From NCBI GenBank assembly GCA_022592445.1, contig JABYQR010000352.1, positions 1-45,047 on the forward strand: DNA of 45,047 nt. Direction: 5' to 3'. This DNA comes from Cytidiella melzeri (lineage: Eukaryota; Basidiomycota; Agaricomycetes; Polyporales; Irpicaceae). A program made the translations under genes and the position numbers. Under the pieces are notes generated by a model, which saw nothing but the letters and a program-made list of their open reading frames with translations, ran no database searches and was not told where the DNA came from. Positions 10,426 to 20,651 of the stretch are shown in pieces (the stretch's first letter is position 1; each line of letters begins with the position of its first letter).

Positions 10426-11148
10426 TGACATGGATAGTCCAACAGAGACCGAATTTTTCCAACATTGTCACAAGTTTACAGCCTTAGGCGCCTATCTAGA
10501 GCACTTATTTTCTGGCTAGGAGTGCTACCAGACCTAATCCTAACCCGGGTCACGTGACATCCTGCCTTATTTAGCAATAGTCCAGACCCAAACCCTAGAC
10601 TCAATCTGGAGCAGTTCCAGATCAATCTAGGCTATTGTTCTATTGTTCCTCTTCCATTGATAGGGATTCCCCAGGGATTCCCCCAGGTCTTATTGTTCTA
10701 TTGTCTTTCAACTATAGTCTTCTATCTATTGTTAGGGATTCCCCAGGGATTCCCCCAGTTTCTATTGTTCTATTGTTTCTATTCTATTGTTCTATTGTTC
10801 TAGCTCTATTGTTCTCTGTACCCTGGTCCTTGACAGTTACTCAGGTCCTTGACAGTTACCCTGGTCCCTTATTGTTCTATTGTTACTCCAGCCCCACAGT
10901 TACTCCAGTCCCTAGTGTGGGAACTGGTGCACAGACCACCCAGACACAGTATATATAGTACCCCTTACCCTCCCTGGTTCTGCATCTTGACCTCTTCGTC
11001 ATTTGCACTGCCAGTATCCGGCCTCAGTGCCTGCTTGTCTGCTTATCATCGACTTTGACCTCATTGTCGTTGTTGGAGATCTACCCCCTTCCTCTCTACT
11101 TTACTCCCTTTTTAGGGTTATCAGCATAGCAGCAGTCGCTCCACAACA
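10426..11148 (+). mobile_element. Solo LTR, family LTR3 (723 bp)
   Basis: Starts TGACATGGATAGTCC and ends CGCTCCACAACA, flanked by GTTTC at 10421-10425 and 11149-11153 (5-bp target duplication). It is the same family as the LTRs of the element at 37752-45047. It is inserted in the 3' untranslated part of the LTR2 element, between its chromodomain stop codon and its polypurine tract. It has a TATA box (cagtatatatag, about 10948-10959) and many tattgttc units in the U3 part. The terminal CACAACA corresponds to CGCGACA in the full element, which fits CpG loss. Confidence 0.88.
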
Positions 11149-11186
11149 GTTTCTGAAGGTAGTTTCTCAAAATTCTTATTGATTGG

Positions 11187-12891
11187 TCAGAAATTCATCG
11201 CCAAGAATAGAGATGCAGCAATTGGTTGTGGAGCTCCTGGGTTTTGTCTGTGGAAATCTTCAACAGCTTCATCGGCATGAGTGATGTTGGTTGTGGGTTC
11301 CCAGGAATTTCCTGATTCTGGGTATCCTTTCCACTTGACACAGTACTGAAACTCCTTCTTTCGCCTGAAGATCCTTGAATCAAGAATCTGTTCTACCTTG
11401 TACTCCTCTTCTTTGTCGACCACAATTGGCTCTGGTTCAGGAAATTCCCAGTTAGGGACCAAACTTGCCGCCTTGGCTGGTTGCAACCTATCCACATGGA
11501 ACACCGGGTGGCGCATGTCTCAAATGGTGAGTTTAACCCGATAGTTCAAATCCCCAATTTTTTCTAAGATCTCATAGGGACCATCTCGTTTGTGTGCTAG
11601 TTTTGCCACCGGCTGTTCCTTTGGATGTTTTTCGCATTCCACCTAGACTTTGTCACCAACTTCAAACTGTGGAGCTTTTGCCACTCCGTGATTGTAGAGC
11701 TCTTTCATGTGTTTTGCTGTAAGTTGTAACACAGCTTGAGCATCTTCTTGGGCTTCTTGTAGCACTTGAAGATGTTTGTCTGCTGTGGGAACATTTTACA
11801 CTGGGTTCAAGGGCACCTGGAACTCCGGTAGATACTCATAGATCATTTCAAAGTGGGCCTTCCCGGTGGATGAGTGTGGTTGGCTATTAAGCGCAAAATC
11901 CGCAATCGGTAACCAATCTACCCAGTCATCCTGTCTGAAGGAGCAGAACACTCAGAGATACTGTTCTATCTCTTGGTTCATACGTTCAGTTTTACCATCT
12001 GTCTGAGGATGATTTGCAGTGGACATGGACAACTTTACTCCGAGTGCATTGGAAATAGCACGGAGAAACTTGGACGCAAACACCAATCCGCAGTCTGAGA
12101 TCATCTGGCAAGGTACACCATGGAGTCAAAACACGTTTGCAATATAATCATGCACATGTTCAGGAGTTTTCATGCTTTCTCATGATGGATAGCAATGCAC
12201 CTGTACTGTTGTTCAATCAACTGCAACCGTGATAGAATTGTATTCTTTACATGGCAGTAGCTTGACAATGAAGTCCGTGGTGACACTTTCCCATGGAGCA
12301 TTGGGCAGATCTAGCGGATTGAGTGGACCACGTGGTGGGGCGGGGTATGTCTTGGTTCTTTGACAGGTGTCACATGTGTCTACATAGTCATTGACAAAGC
12401 ATGTCATGCTGGGCCACCAGTAATTCTGAGATAGTAGCTCCAGTGTTTTGTACCTGCACGGATGTCCGGCGGCAGGTAAGTCATGATGTCTCCAAACTAG
12501 TTCCTTTCGGATTTTGTAATCTTTAGGGACATAAAATTTTCCCCGGAACAATAACAGTCCATTCTCCACGTTCCACTCTTCGAGTCCCTGGCTAAGAAGG
12601 CGAGGTTCGAGTTTCTTGACTTTGGAAAGTGCTTCTGCCACCTCAGTTTCTTGAAGAGAGCATTCACAGATATGTTTCAACAGGTCTCTGTCTGGTTGTA
12701 TGCTAGCTTGCCCCTGTTGAGAAGCAGCAGCTCGGAAGACCTCGGGTCTTACAACTACTCGTGACAAATTGTCTTCTTTGTTCTTGACCTCATGTTGGCC
12801 TAGCCGGGACATAGAATCTGACTTTCCTATTGACTTTCCGGGCTTCGGAATGATCTTGAAGTTGAAGCATGAGAGGAACAATGACCAACGC
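11187..12891 (-). pseudogene. pol: LTR2 gypsy pol: end of RNase H, integrase, chromodomain
   Basis: Read on the minus strand, this is one gypsy Pol frame with several point stops. In order: the end of RNase H (FNFKIIPKPGKS, DSMSRLGQH); the integrase zinc-binding HHCC segment (HHDLPAAGHP..CDTCQRTK); the integrase core with Asp in VTTDFIVKLL, Asp in ISDCG and Glu in KTERMNQEIEQYL; and a chromodomain (EEYKVEQILDSRIF..YCVKWKGYPESGNSWEP) ending at 11187. Stops fall within 11517-12213. The 12891 end is not natural. The missing upstream part lies at 21275-21835, on the far side of the inserted LTR4 element; the join rebuilds the conserved RNase H/connection phrase CQARWSLFLS. The integrase is dead in this copy. 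Confidence 0.85.
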
Positions 12892-13514
12892 TATTATGAT
12901 CCGATCGGATCACGTGATCGGCACCGGACATCCGACATCCTTATCCTCGCACAGCCACATCCTCAACTCGTCACACAGTTCAACACCGATGTTCCTCCGA
13001 TTTACCTTGTGCTCGCTATCACCGGTTTTCATCAGTTGTAGATATCCCTTTGTACTTTTTCTCCGTATTTCCTCCGACTCCGATTATTCGCCTGATCTAA
13101 TCCTCTCTTGTCTCGGACCATACACGCATGCCTTATCGGACTTACAACTTCTAGTACTATATAACCAGACTCAATTGTACAGTAGAAGTTTAAGTTTGAA
13201 TATCGAATAAGATCCCCATCCTATTCCTACCTCTTCATTCGACTTCACTTGCTGAAGTCGTCTTACTCGTCGTTGCCTGACTTCTGTTCTGAAACTCTTC
13301 CCCCGACATTGTCTTCGCCGACCCCGAGTCTCCGAGGCCGAACCCTTGATCTTGCTAAGTCCAAATCCGAGTCACCGAGGATTCACGAGAGGCGCAACTT
13401 ACTTAGTTGAAGCCGATTGACTCTTACAGCTCCCCCTGTCGCCTACTCCGATCGCCGACCTGATTAGCAGCATCGGACTTTGCGACAACGCCGATCCCGT
13501 ATCAGTTCTTAACA
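12892..13514 (+). repeat. 5' LTR of LTR4 element
   Basis: 623 bp, from TATTATGATCCG to CAGTTCTTAACA. It aligns without gaps to 20652-21274 with 14 differences by eye. The left end reads TA rather than the usual TG if the target duplication is 5 bp. A TATA-like tactatataacc lies about 265 bp in. Confidence 0.92.
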
Positions 13515-13554
13515 GTATATTCGAACTTCCATCTCGTATTCCTCTCACCAGTTT

Positions 13555-14895
13555 ATGGCAACTCGCGTACAGACCAGATCCGAAACCCGCACCACAGCAG
13601 TAGTAACCGAATCAGCATCCGCACTCTCACCCGCCGCTCGCCAAGCCGCAATTATGTCTAGAAACTCATCTCCTGCCCCCGCCGCCAGACGCCCCGAAGA
13701 ATCCAAGAGCAAGGGGAAGGGAAAGGACCCCAACCCCGATCCCGATGGTGAAGGTGGAGGTGGAGGAGGTGACGATGGCGATGGTGATGGTGAAGATGAC
13801 AATAATGACGTCGAGGATGGCGGGAACCCGATTGAACAACTAACAGTGGCTATCACCAGAGCCCTGAGGAATAACTCGTCGGGAATTTCTGCCAAATTCC
13901 GCGTCCCCGATTCCTTCGACGGCTCCGATCCCGCCAAACTCCGAAACTTCGTCACTCAGTGCAAAGTCTACTTCCGCTCGAGCCCCTCCAAGTTCAACAC
14001 CGGTCAGAAGAAGGTCATGTTCGCCTTCTCCTATTTGACCGACACCGCTCTCGAGTGGTTTGAATTGAAGTTCCTCCAGTACCAGCAATGGGAGGACACC
14101 CCTTTTAACAAATCAATTTCACGCGCGCACTCCCCGTATGCCGACTCCGAGGACTCAGCAAACGAGGTAGCCGAGACGTTAGGTACTAAGTTTTCGGAGT
14201 ATGACTGGCTCAAGAACTGGACTGCCTTCGTCGCCGAGATCCGCACTCACTTCGGGCCTGCGGACGATGTCGGCGAAGCCGAGCAAAAGCTCTCCAACCT
14301 CCAGATGCTGTCCGACAAAAAACTATTCTGGTATAACCTTCGGTTCACTCGCTACGCTGTCCAAACGGGCTGGGACGACCGCGCCCTCCGATTCCAATAC
14401 TACGACGGCCTCCCCGAACGTCTGCAAGATAACATCACAACGAACGGCAAGCCGAACTCCCTCTCGAGCCCTCAGCAGATGGCTCTGAAATGGGATCAAC
14501 AATACTGGGAACATCAGGGTGAAAGGAAACAGACCGATCGGGAACCGACACCGGCTAAGTCGACCTCTACCTCGACTACTACCACTACTACTACTGCTGC
14601 CCCCGTTGCTTTGGGTTCTAGGCAGCATAATCAGAACCCTCGTCTCCCCGCTACCACTACCGTATCCACCTCAATCTCTACTGCAACGCCAAAGCCGAAC
14701 CCGATCGCTAACCTCCTAGGCAGCAACGGTAAGCTCTCGGTTAACGAACGAGCTCGCCGCATCGCAAACAACCTCTGTTTGTTCTGCGGCCTACCCGGAC
14801 ATCGTGCAAGCGAGTGTCGCCGTGCAGGAAAGGCCCGAGTGGCCCAACTTGCATTGTCGACCGCTACCGCCGACTCTGGGTCGGGAAAAGTCTGA
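13555..14895 (+). CDS. gag: Gag of LTR4 gypsy element
   Basis: 446 residues from the ATG 41 bp after the 5' LTR. The N terminus is disordered and acidic/glycine-rich (about residues 50-90). A capsid-like region follows (FRVPDSFDGSDPAKLRNFVTQC, then a helical segment with WFELKFLQ and the retro-gag phrase FWYNLRFTRYAVQTGWDDRALRFQYYDGLP). A CCHC zinc knuckle (CLFCGLPGHRASEC) lies near residues 408-421. It packages genomic RNA and forms the particle in the cytoplasm, by family. The frame is intact. Its last codons contain the slippery site, so most ribosomes should stop at TGA 14893 and a fraction should continue into pol. Confidence 0.9.
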   Translation: MATRVQTRSETRTTAVVTESASALSPAARQAAIMSRNSSPAPAARRPEESKSKGKGKDPNPDPDGEGGGGGGDDGDGDGEDDNNDVEDGGNPIEQLTVAITRALRNNSSGISAKFRVPDSFDGSDPAKLRNFVTQCKVYFRSSPSKFNTGQKKVMFAFSYLTDTALEWFELKFLQYQQWEDTPFNKSISRAHSPYADSEDSANEVAETLGTKFSEYDWLKNWTAFVAEIRTHFGPADDVGEAEQKLSNLQMLSDKKLFWYNLRFTRYAVQTGWDDRALRFQYYDGLPERLQDNITTNGKPNSLSSPQQMALKWDQQYWEHQGERKQTDREPTPAKSTSTSTTTTTTTAAPVALGSRQHNQNPRLPATTTVSTSISTATPKPNPIANLLGSNGKLSVNERARRIANNLCLFCGLPGHRASECRRAGKARVAQLALSTATADSGSGKV

Positions 14896-14930
14896 GCAGC
14901 CCTCAGTCCTCCGCACAAGTTGAGGGCTGC
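14883..14930 (+). promoter_or_regulatory. Programmed -1 ribosomal frameshift signal (gag-pol)
   Basis: The heptamer GGGAAAA (14883-14889) lies in gag frame as G GGA AAA, fitting X XXY YYZ. After a 6-nt spacer, GCAGCCCTCA (14896-14905) pairs perfectly with TGAGGGCTGC (14921-14930) around a 15-nt loop. Slipping back by one at AAA gives a codon starting at 14889, which is exactly the open pol frame running to 15617. Loop bases CCTCC (14908-14912) could also pair with GGAGG (14954-14958) to form a pseudoknot. The heptamer and hairpin are seen directly; activity is inferred. Confidence 0.85.
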
Positions 14931-17900
14931 GCTGATCCCGCTCGTGCACCTATGGAGGTATTTCTCAACACGTCCAGTCTTTCCTCCGATGCTTTATATA
15001 TTTCCGTATCCTGTCCCGATTTCCCACTTATGCCTCTTCATGCTCTAGTAGACAGCGGTTCTTCACATTGTTTTATGGACATTTCCACTGCGCAGAAGTT
15101 TGCTTTACCGATCCGATCCATTCCGCCGATTCCGCTCCGATTGTTTGATGGACTTTCACGGTCTTTGATTCAATTCATGATAACACTCCCGATCCTCTTT
15201 CCGTCCGGAAAAACCTGTACGGTTCCGTTCTACATCGCAAATCTTGACAAATCTGCTTCTATCGTTCTAGGATATGACTGGCTCTTCCGCTACAACCCGT
15301 TGGTTGACTGGGCTAAGGGCCGTATTACCTTCCAGAACTCTGAAGAATCTCCGACTAGGAGTCCCTCCAACGCCAATAGCTCCGATGAGCCCGACTCGGA
15401 CACTCCCGCACCTCATGCTTCAGCTGTCCCACCAGTATCCTTTATAGGAGCTGCCGCTTATATGCGTGCATGCAAACTGCCAGGCTCTGTCCAGATGCGA
15501 CTTTCGTTGCGCGCAGCGCAAATACCCACATCCGATCACAACCCCGACCTCTCAGCCCTCCCATCTGATTATCATGAATTTGCCGATGTGTTTTCCAACG
15601 CAAAACCGACATCTTAGCCCCCCATCGTTCCTACGACCTTAGGATCGAACTAGACAGCGATAAACCGCTCCCGCCGAGTCCGATGTACTCGCTCTCCGCG
15701 GTCGAGCAGAAAGCCCTCCGAGAATTCTTGGACGAAAACGTCAACTCGGGTTTTATTCGCCAATCGACTTCTCCGCATGGTGCTCCAATTCTCTTCGTCA
15801 AGAAGAAGGACGGTACTCTCCGACTCTGCGTCGACCATTGGGCACTCAACAAAATTACCAAGAAGGATCACTACCCTTTGCCACTCATTTCTGATCTTCT
15901 TAACAGTCCGGGCAAGGCCTGGCTATACACCAAAATCGATCTCCGTCACGCCTACCACCTAGTCCACATCGCCGAAGGCGATGAGTGGAAAACCACTTTC
16001 CGAACTCGATACGGCTCTTTGAATGGCTAGTAATGCCATTCGGACTTTCCAACGCACCGGCTGCTTTCCAACGCTTCATGAACGACATCTTCCAGGATCT
16101 CTTGGACGTCAATGTCATCGTCTACCTCGATGACATTGTGGTCTTCTCCGACGACATCCAGTCTCACAAGAAGCACGTCAAGGAAGTGTTACGCCGACTC
16201 CGATTGCATGGGCTCTACGCCCGAGCCGATAAATGTGAATTCCACAGGGACACGGTAGAATATCTGGGTTTTATCCTTTTGCCAGAAGGCCTTCGTATGT
16301 CTTCCGACAAAGTCCAGACTATCCTCGACTGGCCGACCCCTCGTAAGGTAAAGGACATCCAGTCCTTCCTTGGGTTCGCCAACTTCTATCGCCGATTCAT
16401 TCCGAATTACTCCGATATTACCGTTCCACTTACCCGACTCACTTGCAAAACAGCGACTTGGGCCTGGACCGAACAGTGCCAGACGGCTTTCAACTCCCTT
16501 AAACATTCCTTCACTACAGCTCCTGTTCTTGTGCAGTGGAATCCCGATACAACCATTATAGTGGAAACCGATGCCTCCGACTACGCCCTCGGTGCCATCC
16601 TCTCTATCGTCTCTGACGGAGAAATACACCCGGTCGCTTTTCACTCTCAAACTTTCACCGCTCCCGAGTTGAATTACGACGTACATGACAAGGAACTCCT
16701 TGCTATTCATGAAGCCTTCCGGACTTGGCGCCATTACCTTGAGGGAACGCCGACTCCAATCGACGTTGTCACCGATCACAAGAATCTGGAGTACTTCTCT
16801 ACTACGAAACTCCTCACCCGACGACAGGCTCGTTGGTCCGAATTCTTGTCCCATTTTAATCTTGTTATCCGATTCCGACCCGGAAAGCTCGGTACTAAGC
16901 CCGATGCCTTGACTAGACGATGGGACGTCTACCCTAAAGAGGGAGGTAGCGACTATGCTAGTGTCAACTGTAACAGTAATGCTACACTCACCAGATAAGT
17001 TGGTTAACTTGAGGGGGGTGTGGTGAGATAGAGAGTAAGAGTGGTGGTGAGCAAAGTACTGGTGGGTACTGAGTAGTCCTGGTTCAACAGAGTGGATAAG
17101 ACTGAGGGGATATACCCTCAGGAGTGCCTCTATATATACATGAAGGGGAGGACCCCAGGTACTACCCTAAGACCCCTAATACCTACATGAGTAAGCGAAG
17201 TAATCTACCTTACTAAGCATGCCCTATGCCCTAGTGGTGCCACTTCAATAATCAACCAATAGCAATTGTCCCCATGACCTGACCCCATGACCCAGCTCCA
17301 AGGCTAGACTTGTTCTAGCTTGTTCTAAGACAAGGCTAGACTTTTCCAGAAGGTTCTAAGAACTATGACATCATCTAATGGAATGTTCTATACTATGACA
17401 TCATAGTTCCAGCATGTTCCACAAGGTTCCAGAGAGTTCTATCATGTGATACACATATAAGGAAAGGAGCGCATCAGCGCATCAGAGACAGGAAGCGCAT
17501 CAGCGCATCAATTGATAGGCACTGAGAATAAGCGCTGGAATAGGCGCCTGATAAGCGCCAGATAAGCGCCAGATAAGCGCCTAAATAAACGCCGGATAAG
17601 CGCTGGATAAGCGCTTGACGAGCGCTTAAATATTCCCAATAATACCGTTGCCTGGTAAGGCAAGTCTTGTAGAAACATTGAAAATCTGTGACATCAACCC
17701 GCACAACTTCAAGCCTATCTTTTCCTCCAAACATCTCATCGCTTCTATACGCGCAACGGCCCTTATGGAACCAACTCTTCGCAGTGTCTATGTCTTCAAC
17801 TCTGAAGAACTCTACCAGGATATCCTCCGATCACTCCCATCCGACACCTACGCTACACAGCTCCGATCCAAGCCTCTTCCTCCGAGGTGGTCTGATGAGC

Positions 17901-19267
17901 CTAACGGCTTACTCTTACATGACGGCAAAATCTATGTCCCCGATGTTGGTAACCTCCGACTCCGAGTCTTACGTTACCAACACGACCATCTTCTATCCGG
18001 TCACTACGGAGTCAGCAAGACGTTAGCTCTTATCCATCGGGAATTCTCCTGGCCCAAACTCCGAACCTTCGTTACCAATTACTGCAAGTCTTGTACGACT
18101 TGTAAACAACCTAAGGCCCCGAGACATAAGCCCTACGGAACGGTCCAACAGCTCCCGGTCCCGACTCGGCCCTGGGATTCGATATCCATGGACTTCATAG
18201 AACAACTCCCTGATTCCGATGGTTTCACTGCCATACTCGTCATTGTAGACCGCCTCAGCAAGCAAGGCATATTCATTCCCACCTACGATACTATCGACTC
18301 TCCAGGCCTTGCTAAACTGTTCGTCCTTCACGTCTTCTCCAAGCACGGAGTTCCATCACACTGTACCTCCGATTGGGGTACCGAGTTTGTTTTGCGATTC
18401 TTCCGAGCCTTGGGACAGGCACTGGATATGAACCTACACTTCACTTCCGGTTACCATCCCGAAGCCGATGGACAGACCGAACGGACGAACCAGACCCTGG
18501 AACAATACCTCCGAGCGTACTGCAACTACCAGCAAGACAACTGGTCGCGCTTGCCCCCGCTTGCCGAGTTTGGATTCAATAATGTCCCCAGTGCCACTAC
18601 AGGCATATCTCCGTTCTTCGCCAATAAAGGCTATCACCCAAACCTCACCATCTACCCCAAACGCAGTCTCGCTTCCTCTCGCGCCCATGAACTCGCAGTA
18701 AACCTTGAGGACTTGCACGAACACCTGAAAGAAAATATGCGCGAAGCCCAACTCCGATACCAAGGTCCCGCCGATGCCGTTTGTACACCACCGCCAACTT
18801 GGGACATCGGTGATCGGGTTTTTGTTAAAGCCAAGTACTTCATTACCACTCGTCCGTCCAAGAAGCTTACCGAGAAATACTTTGGCCCATTCGAAATCAT
18901 AGGACGCGTAGGACCGCAATCCTTTACCCTCCGACTTCCCGATGCTATGCGAGCCGTTCACCCCGTTTACCATGTTTCCATGCTCGAACCATACACTCCT
19001 AGCGAAATCCCGAATCGTGTTCCTTCCCCACCACCTCCGATTGAGATTGACGGCGAAATCGAGTATGAGATCGCAGAAGTCCTCGACTCAAAACTTGACC
19101 GCCGACGCCGAGCTTGTCCAATCCTCTACCTAGTTTGGTGGTCGGGTTACGAAGGAACCAATGAAGAAACATCTTGGGTACTCGCAACCGAACTTGACCG
19201 AGCCCCCGAAGCCGTTGCCGAGTTCCACTTGCGATACCCAAAGAAGCCTGGTCCTTTATCATTGTAA
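14889..19267 (+). pseudogene. pol: Pol of LTR4 gypsy element, split by a solo LTR
   Basis: Domains in order: aspartic protease (ALVDSGSSHCFMD, about 15046-15084); reverse transcriptase (FVKKKDGTLRLCVDHWALN, and YLDDIVVF at about 16123); RNase H (VETDASDYALGAIL, VTDHKNLEYFS); integrase zinc segment (HDHLLSGHYG..CTTCKQ, about 17980-18110); integrase core with Asp in SMDFIEQLP, Asp in TSDWGTEFV and Glu in DGQTERTNQTLEQYL; and a chromodomain at about 19050-19230 (AEVLDSKLDRR..VWWSGYEGTNEETSWV). One base is missing near 15604 and one near 16020. The solo LTR1 at 16969-17693 interrupts it between RNase H and integrase; removing the LTR and one TCAAC copy restores the frame exactly. Pol is reached from gag by -1 frameshifting. 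Confidence 0.92.
16969..17693 (-). mobile_element. Solo LTR, family LTR1, copy 2 (725 bp), inside pol
   Basis: Flanked by TCAAC at 16964-16968 and 17694-17698. The flanking codons read ..ASVN before and PHNFKPIF.. after, in one frame once the LTR and a single duplication are removed. It is longer than copy 1, mainly through an extra agagacaggaagcgcatcagcgcatca-like duplication near 17485-17510. The sense strand is inferred from U3 layout, as for copy 1. Confidence 0.92.
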
Positions 19268-19472
19268 TTCATTTGTTCAACATATCCCATCTTATTTTTA
19301 TCTCCCAATCTCTCCGAGTCCGATTTGCTCTCACACTTCAAGACAACAAGAAAAAGAAAACTATATTTTACAACAAATACAAAGAAAGTATTATCTACTT
19401 CTTTGCCTTCTTCTTCCCCTCGACGACCGAGATCTCCGAGTCCGACCCATCCTCCTGCCCCATCCACTCCTG

Positions 19473-20484
19473 TCAGAGGACAAAGTTCCTCCGAGTCACG
19501 TCAATTAACTCCCGGACAAGGTCCTGGAGTACCTCGACGTTGCGGTTGAGCTCCCTGAGCTCGGACTCCAAATTGGTCGCCTCGGACGACTCAGACTCAT
19601 TGGCGTGCTCCACCAACTCCCGATGTTTCTTGCCCTTGTGCAAGAAGACCTTTGCCTCGTACTTCTTCATCTTATTCGGCCGGCTACTCGCCTCGGACCC
19701 CTTCCTCTTCTTTGACGACAAGGCCTCGGAGTTCCCTGACGCCGCCTTCGCGATCGGGGGTGCGACGAGCCGATTCGCCGACCCCGATGGCGCCTCAGAC
19801 AGCTGCCCCACCGTCTTCACCTTCACTCCACCCATCTCGCACTTCTGCTTGTCCTTGAAGCACTTCGCGCACGAGGACCCCCGACCGTTCACCTTCCACA
19901 GGCACCGGGCGCCGATCCTGGCGCACCAATCGCAGTTGTTTCCGACCGCCATGCCCTCTGGGATGGAGGCATCAACCATCTCCACATCACTCCCATCTTT
20001 CTCCTCGCCCGACAGGTCCGAGTCCGCAATGGTTGGCGCCGATTTTGCCTTTGCCTTTCCTTTCTGCTTCCCCAGGGTGACCGCCTTTGCGGCCTCCGTC
20101 ACCGTGACCATAGGGTCGGCCCCCAATCCCGACGCAACTGACGCCGCCTTCTGCTTGGGCTTGGCCTTCGACTTCCCCTTTGCTGCCTCTGCCACTTTCT
20201 TCGCCTCAGCCGCATCCCGAGCCTGCTGTTCGGCCAGCCGATCGGCCTTGGCCTGAGCAACCCTCTGGGCCTCCTTCTCCTTCTCCTCACCCTCTCTCGC
20301 CATCTCCGCCTCCAGTTCGGCCTCCTCGTCCTGCAATCGCTGCTGCTCTGCGGCGAATCGCTGTTGAGCCTCCTCGCGTTGCTGACGAAGACGCTCGACT
20401 CTCTGGGCAGTAGTTTCTGACAACAGAAATGAAGTCAGCGAATAAAGCCGATTCCGATTATGACTTACCAGCAGGGGCAGACAT
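19473..20484 (-). CDS. Antisense Zn2Cys6 / coiled-coil protein carried by LTR4 element
   Basis: A minus-strand gene between pol and the 3' LTR, opposite in direction to gag-pol. Exon 1 is 16 nt (20484-20469: MSAPA plus one base), intron 20417-20468 (GTAAGT..TTGTCAG, 52 bp), exon 2 20416-19473; the product is 319 residues. After the start comes a long Glu/Gln/Ala coiled coil (about residues 10-75), a Lys/Ala-rich stretch, then CDWCARIGARC..CAKCFKDKQKC. The cysteine spacing C-x2-C-x6-C-x10-C-x2-C-x6-C is that of fungal Zn2Cys6 clusters. A basic patch (SSKKRKG) could be a nuclear signal. The C terminus has a second short coiled coil (LESELRELNRNVEVLQDLVREL). The frame is intact. Likely a nuclear DNA-binding or regulatory protein, though its role is unknown. 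It converges on pol, with 205 bp between the stops. It could be a captured host gene or a conserved accessory gene of the family. Confidence 0.75.
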
Positions 20485-20568
20485 TTCCGATAATGCGCAA
20501 GTTGTTTTGTTGGGTAGTGGGAGTTGGGGTGAAAAGTGTCAAAATCCACATCGTCAGTCAGTCCTTGG

Positions 20569-20576
20569 TTTTTATA
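20569..20576 (-). promoter_or_regulatory. TATA box of the antisense Zn2Cys6 gene
   Basis: TATAAAAA on the minus strand, 85 bp upstream of the ATG at 20484, with an A-rich leader (CAACAAAACAACTTG) between. It lies between the gene and the 3' LTR, so the antisense gene probably has its own promoter and does not depend on LTR transcription. Confidence 0.55.
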
Positions 20577-20636
20577 CGCCTATCGCTATCTCCGATCATC
20601 AAGACGGGAGAAGCATTGCCCTCAGGGGTTCGGGCC

Positions 20637-20651
20637 TTAAGGGAGAGGTAC
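20637..20651 (+). other. Polypurine tract of LTR4 element
   Basis: TTAAGGGAGAGGTAC lies directly before the 3' LTR; it is the expected primer site for plus-strand DNA synthesis. It differs from the AGGAG(A/G)GGGGTAA tract shared by the LTR2, LTR3 and LTR5 elements. Confidence 0.6.

Noticed and set aside
12869..13210. Coding frames inside the 5' LTR of LTR4
   Set aside because: The same frames recur in the 3' LTR and vary by point changes; the LTR is regulatory.
13515..13554. Primer binding site after the LTR4 5' LTR
   Set aside because: No TGG-starting complement to a tRNA 3' end is visible in the first bases, and I could not identify a self-priming complement by eye.
19273..20256. Plus-strand frame of 327 codons after pol
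   Set aside because: It is the shadow of the antisense Zn2Cys6 gene. The minus frame has a clean intron, coiled coil and cysteine cluster; the plus frame is Ser/Phe-rich without a motif.
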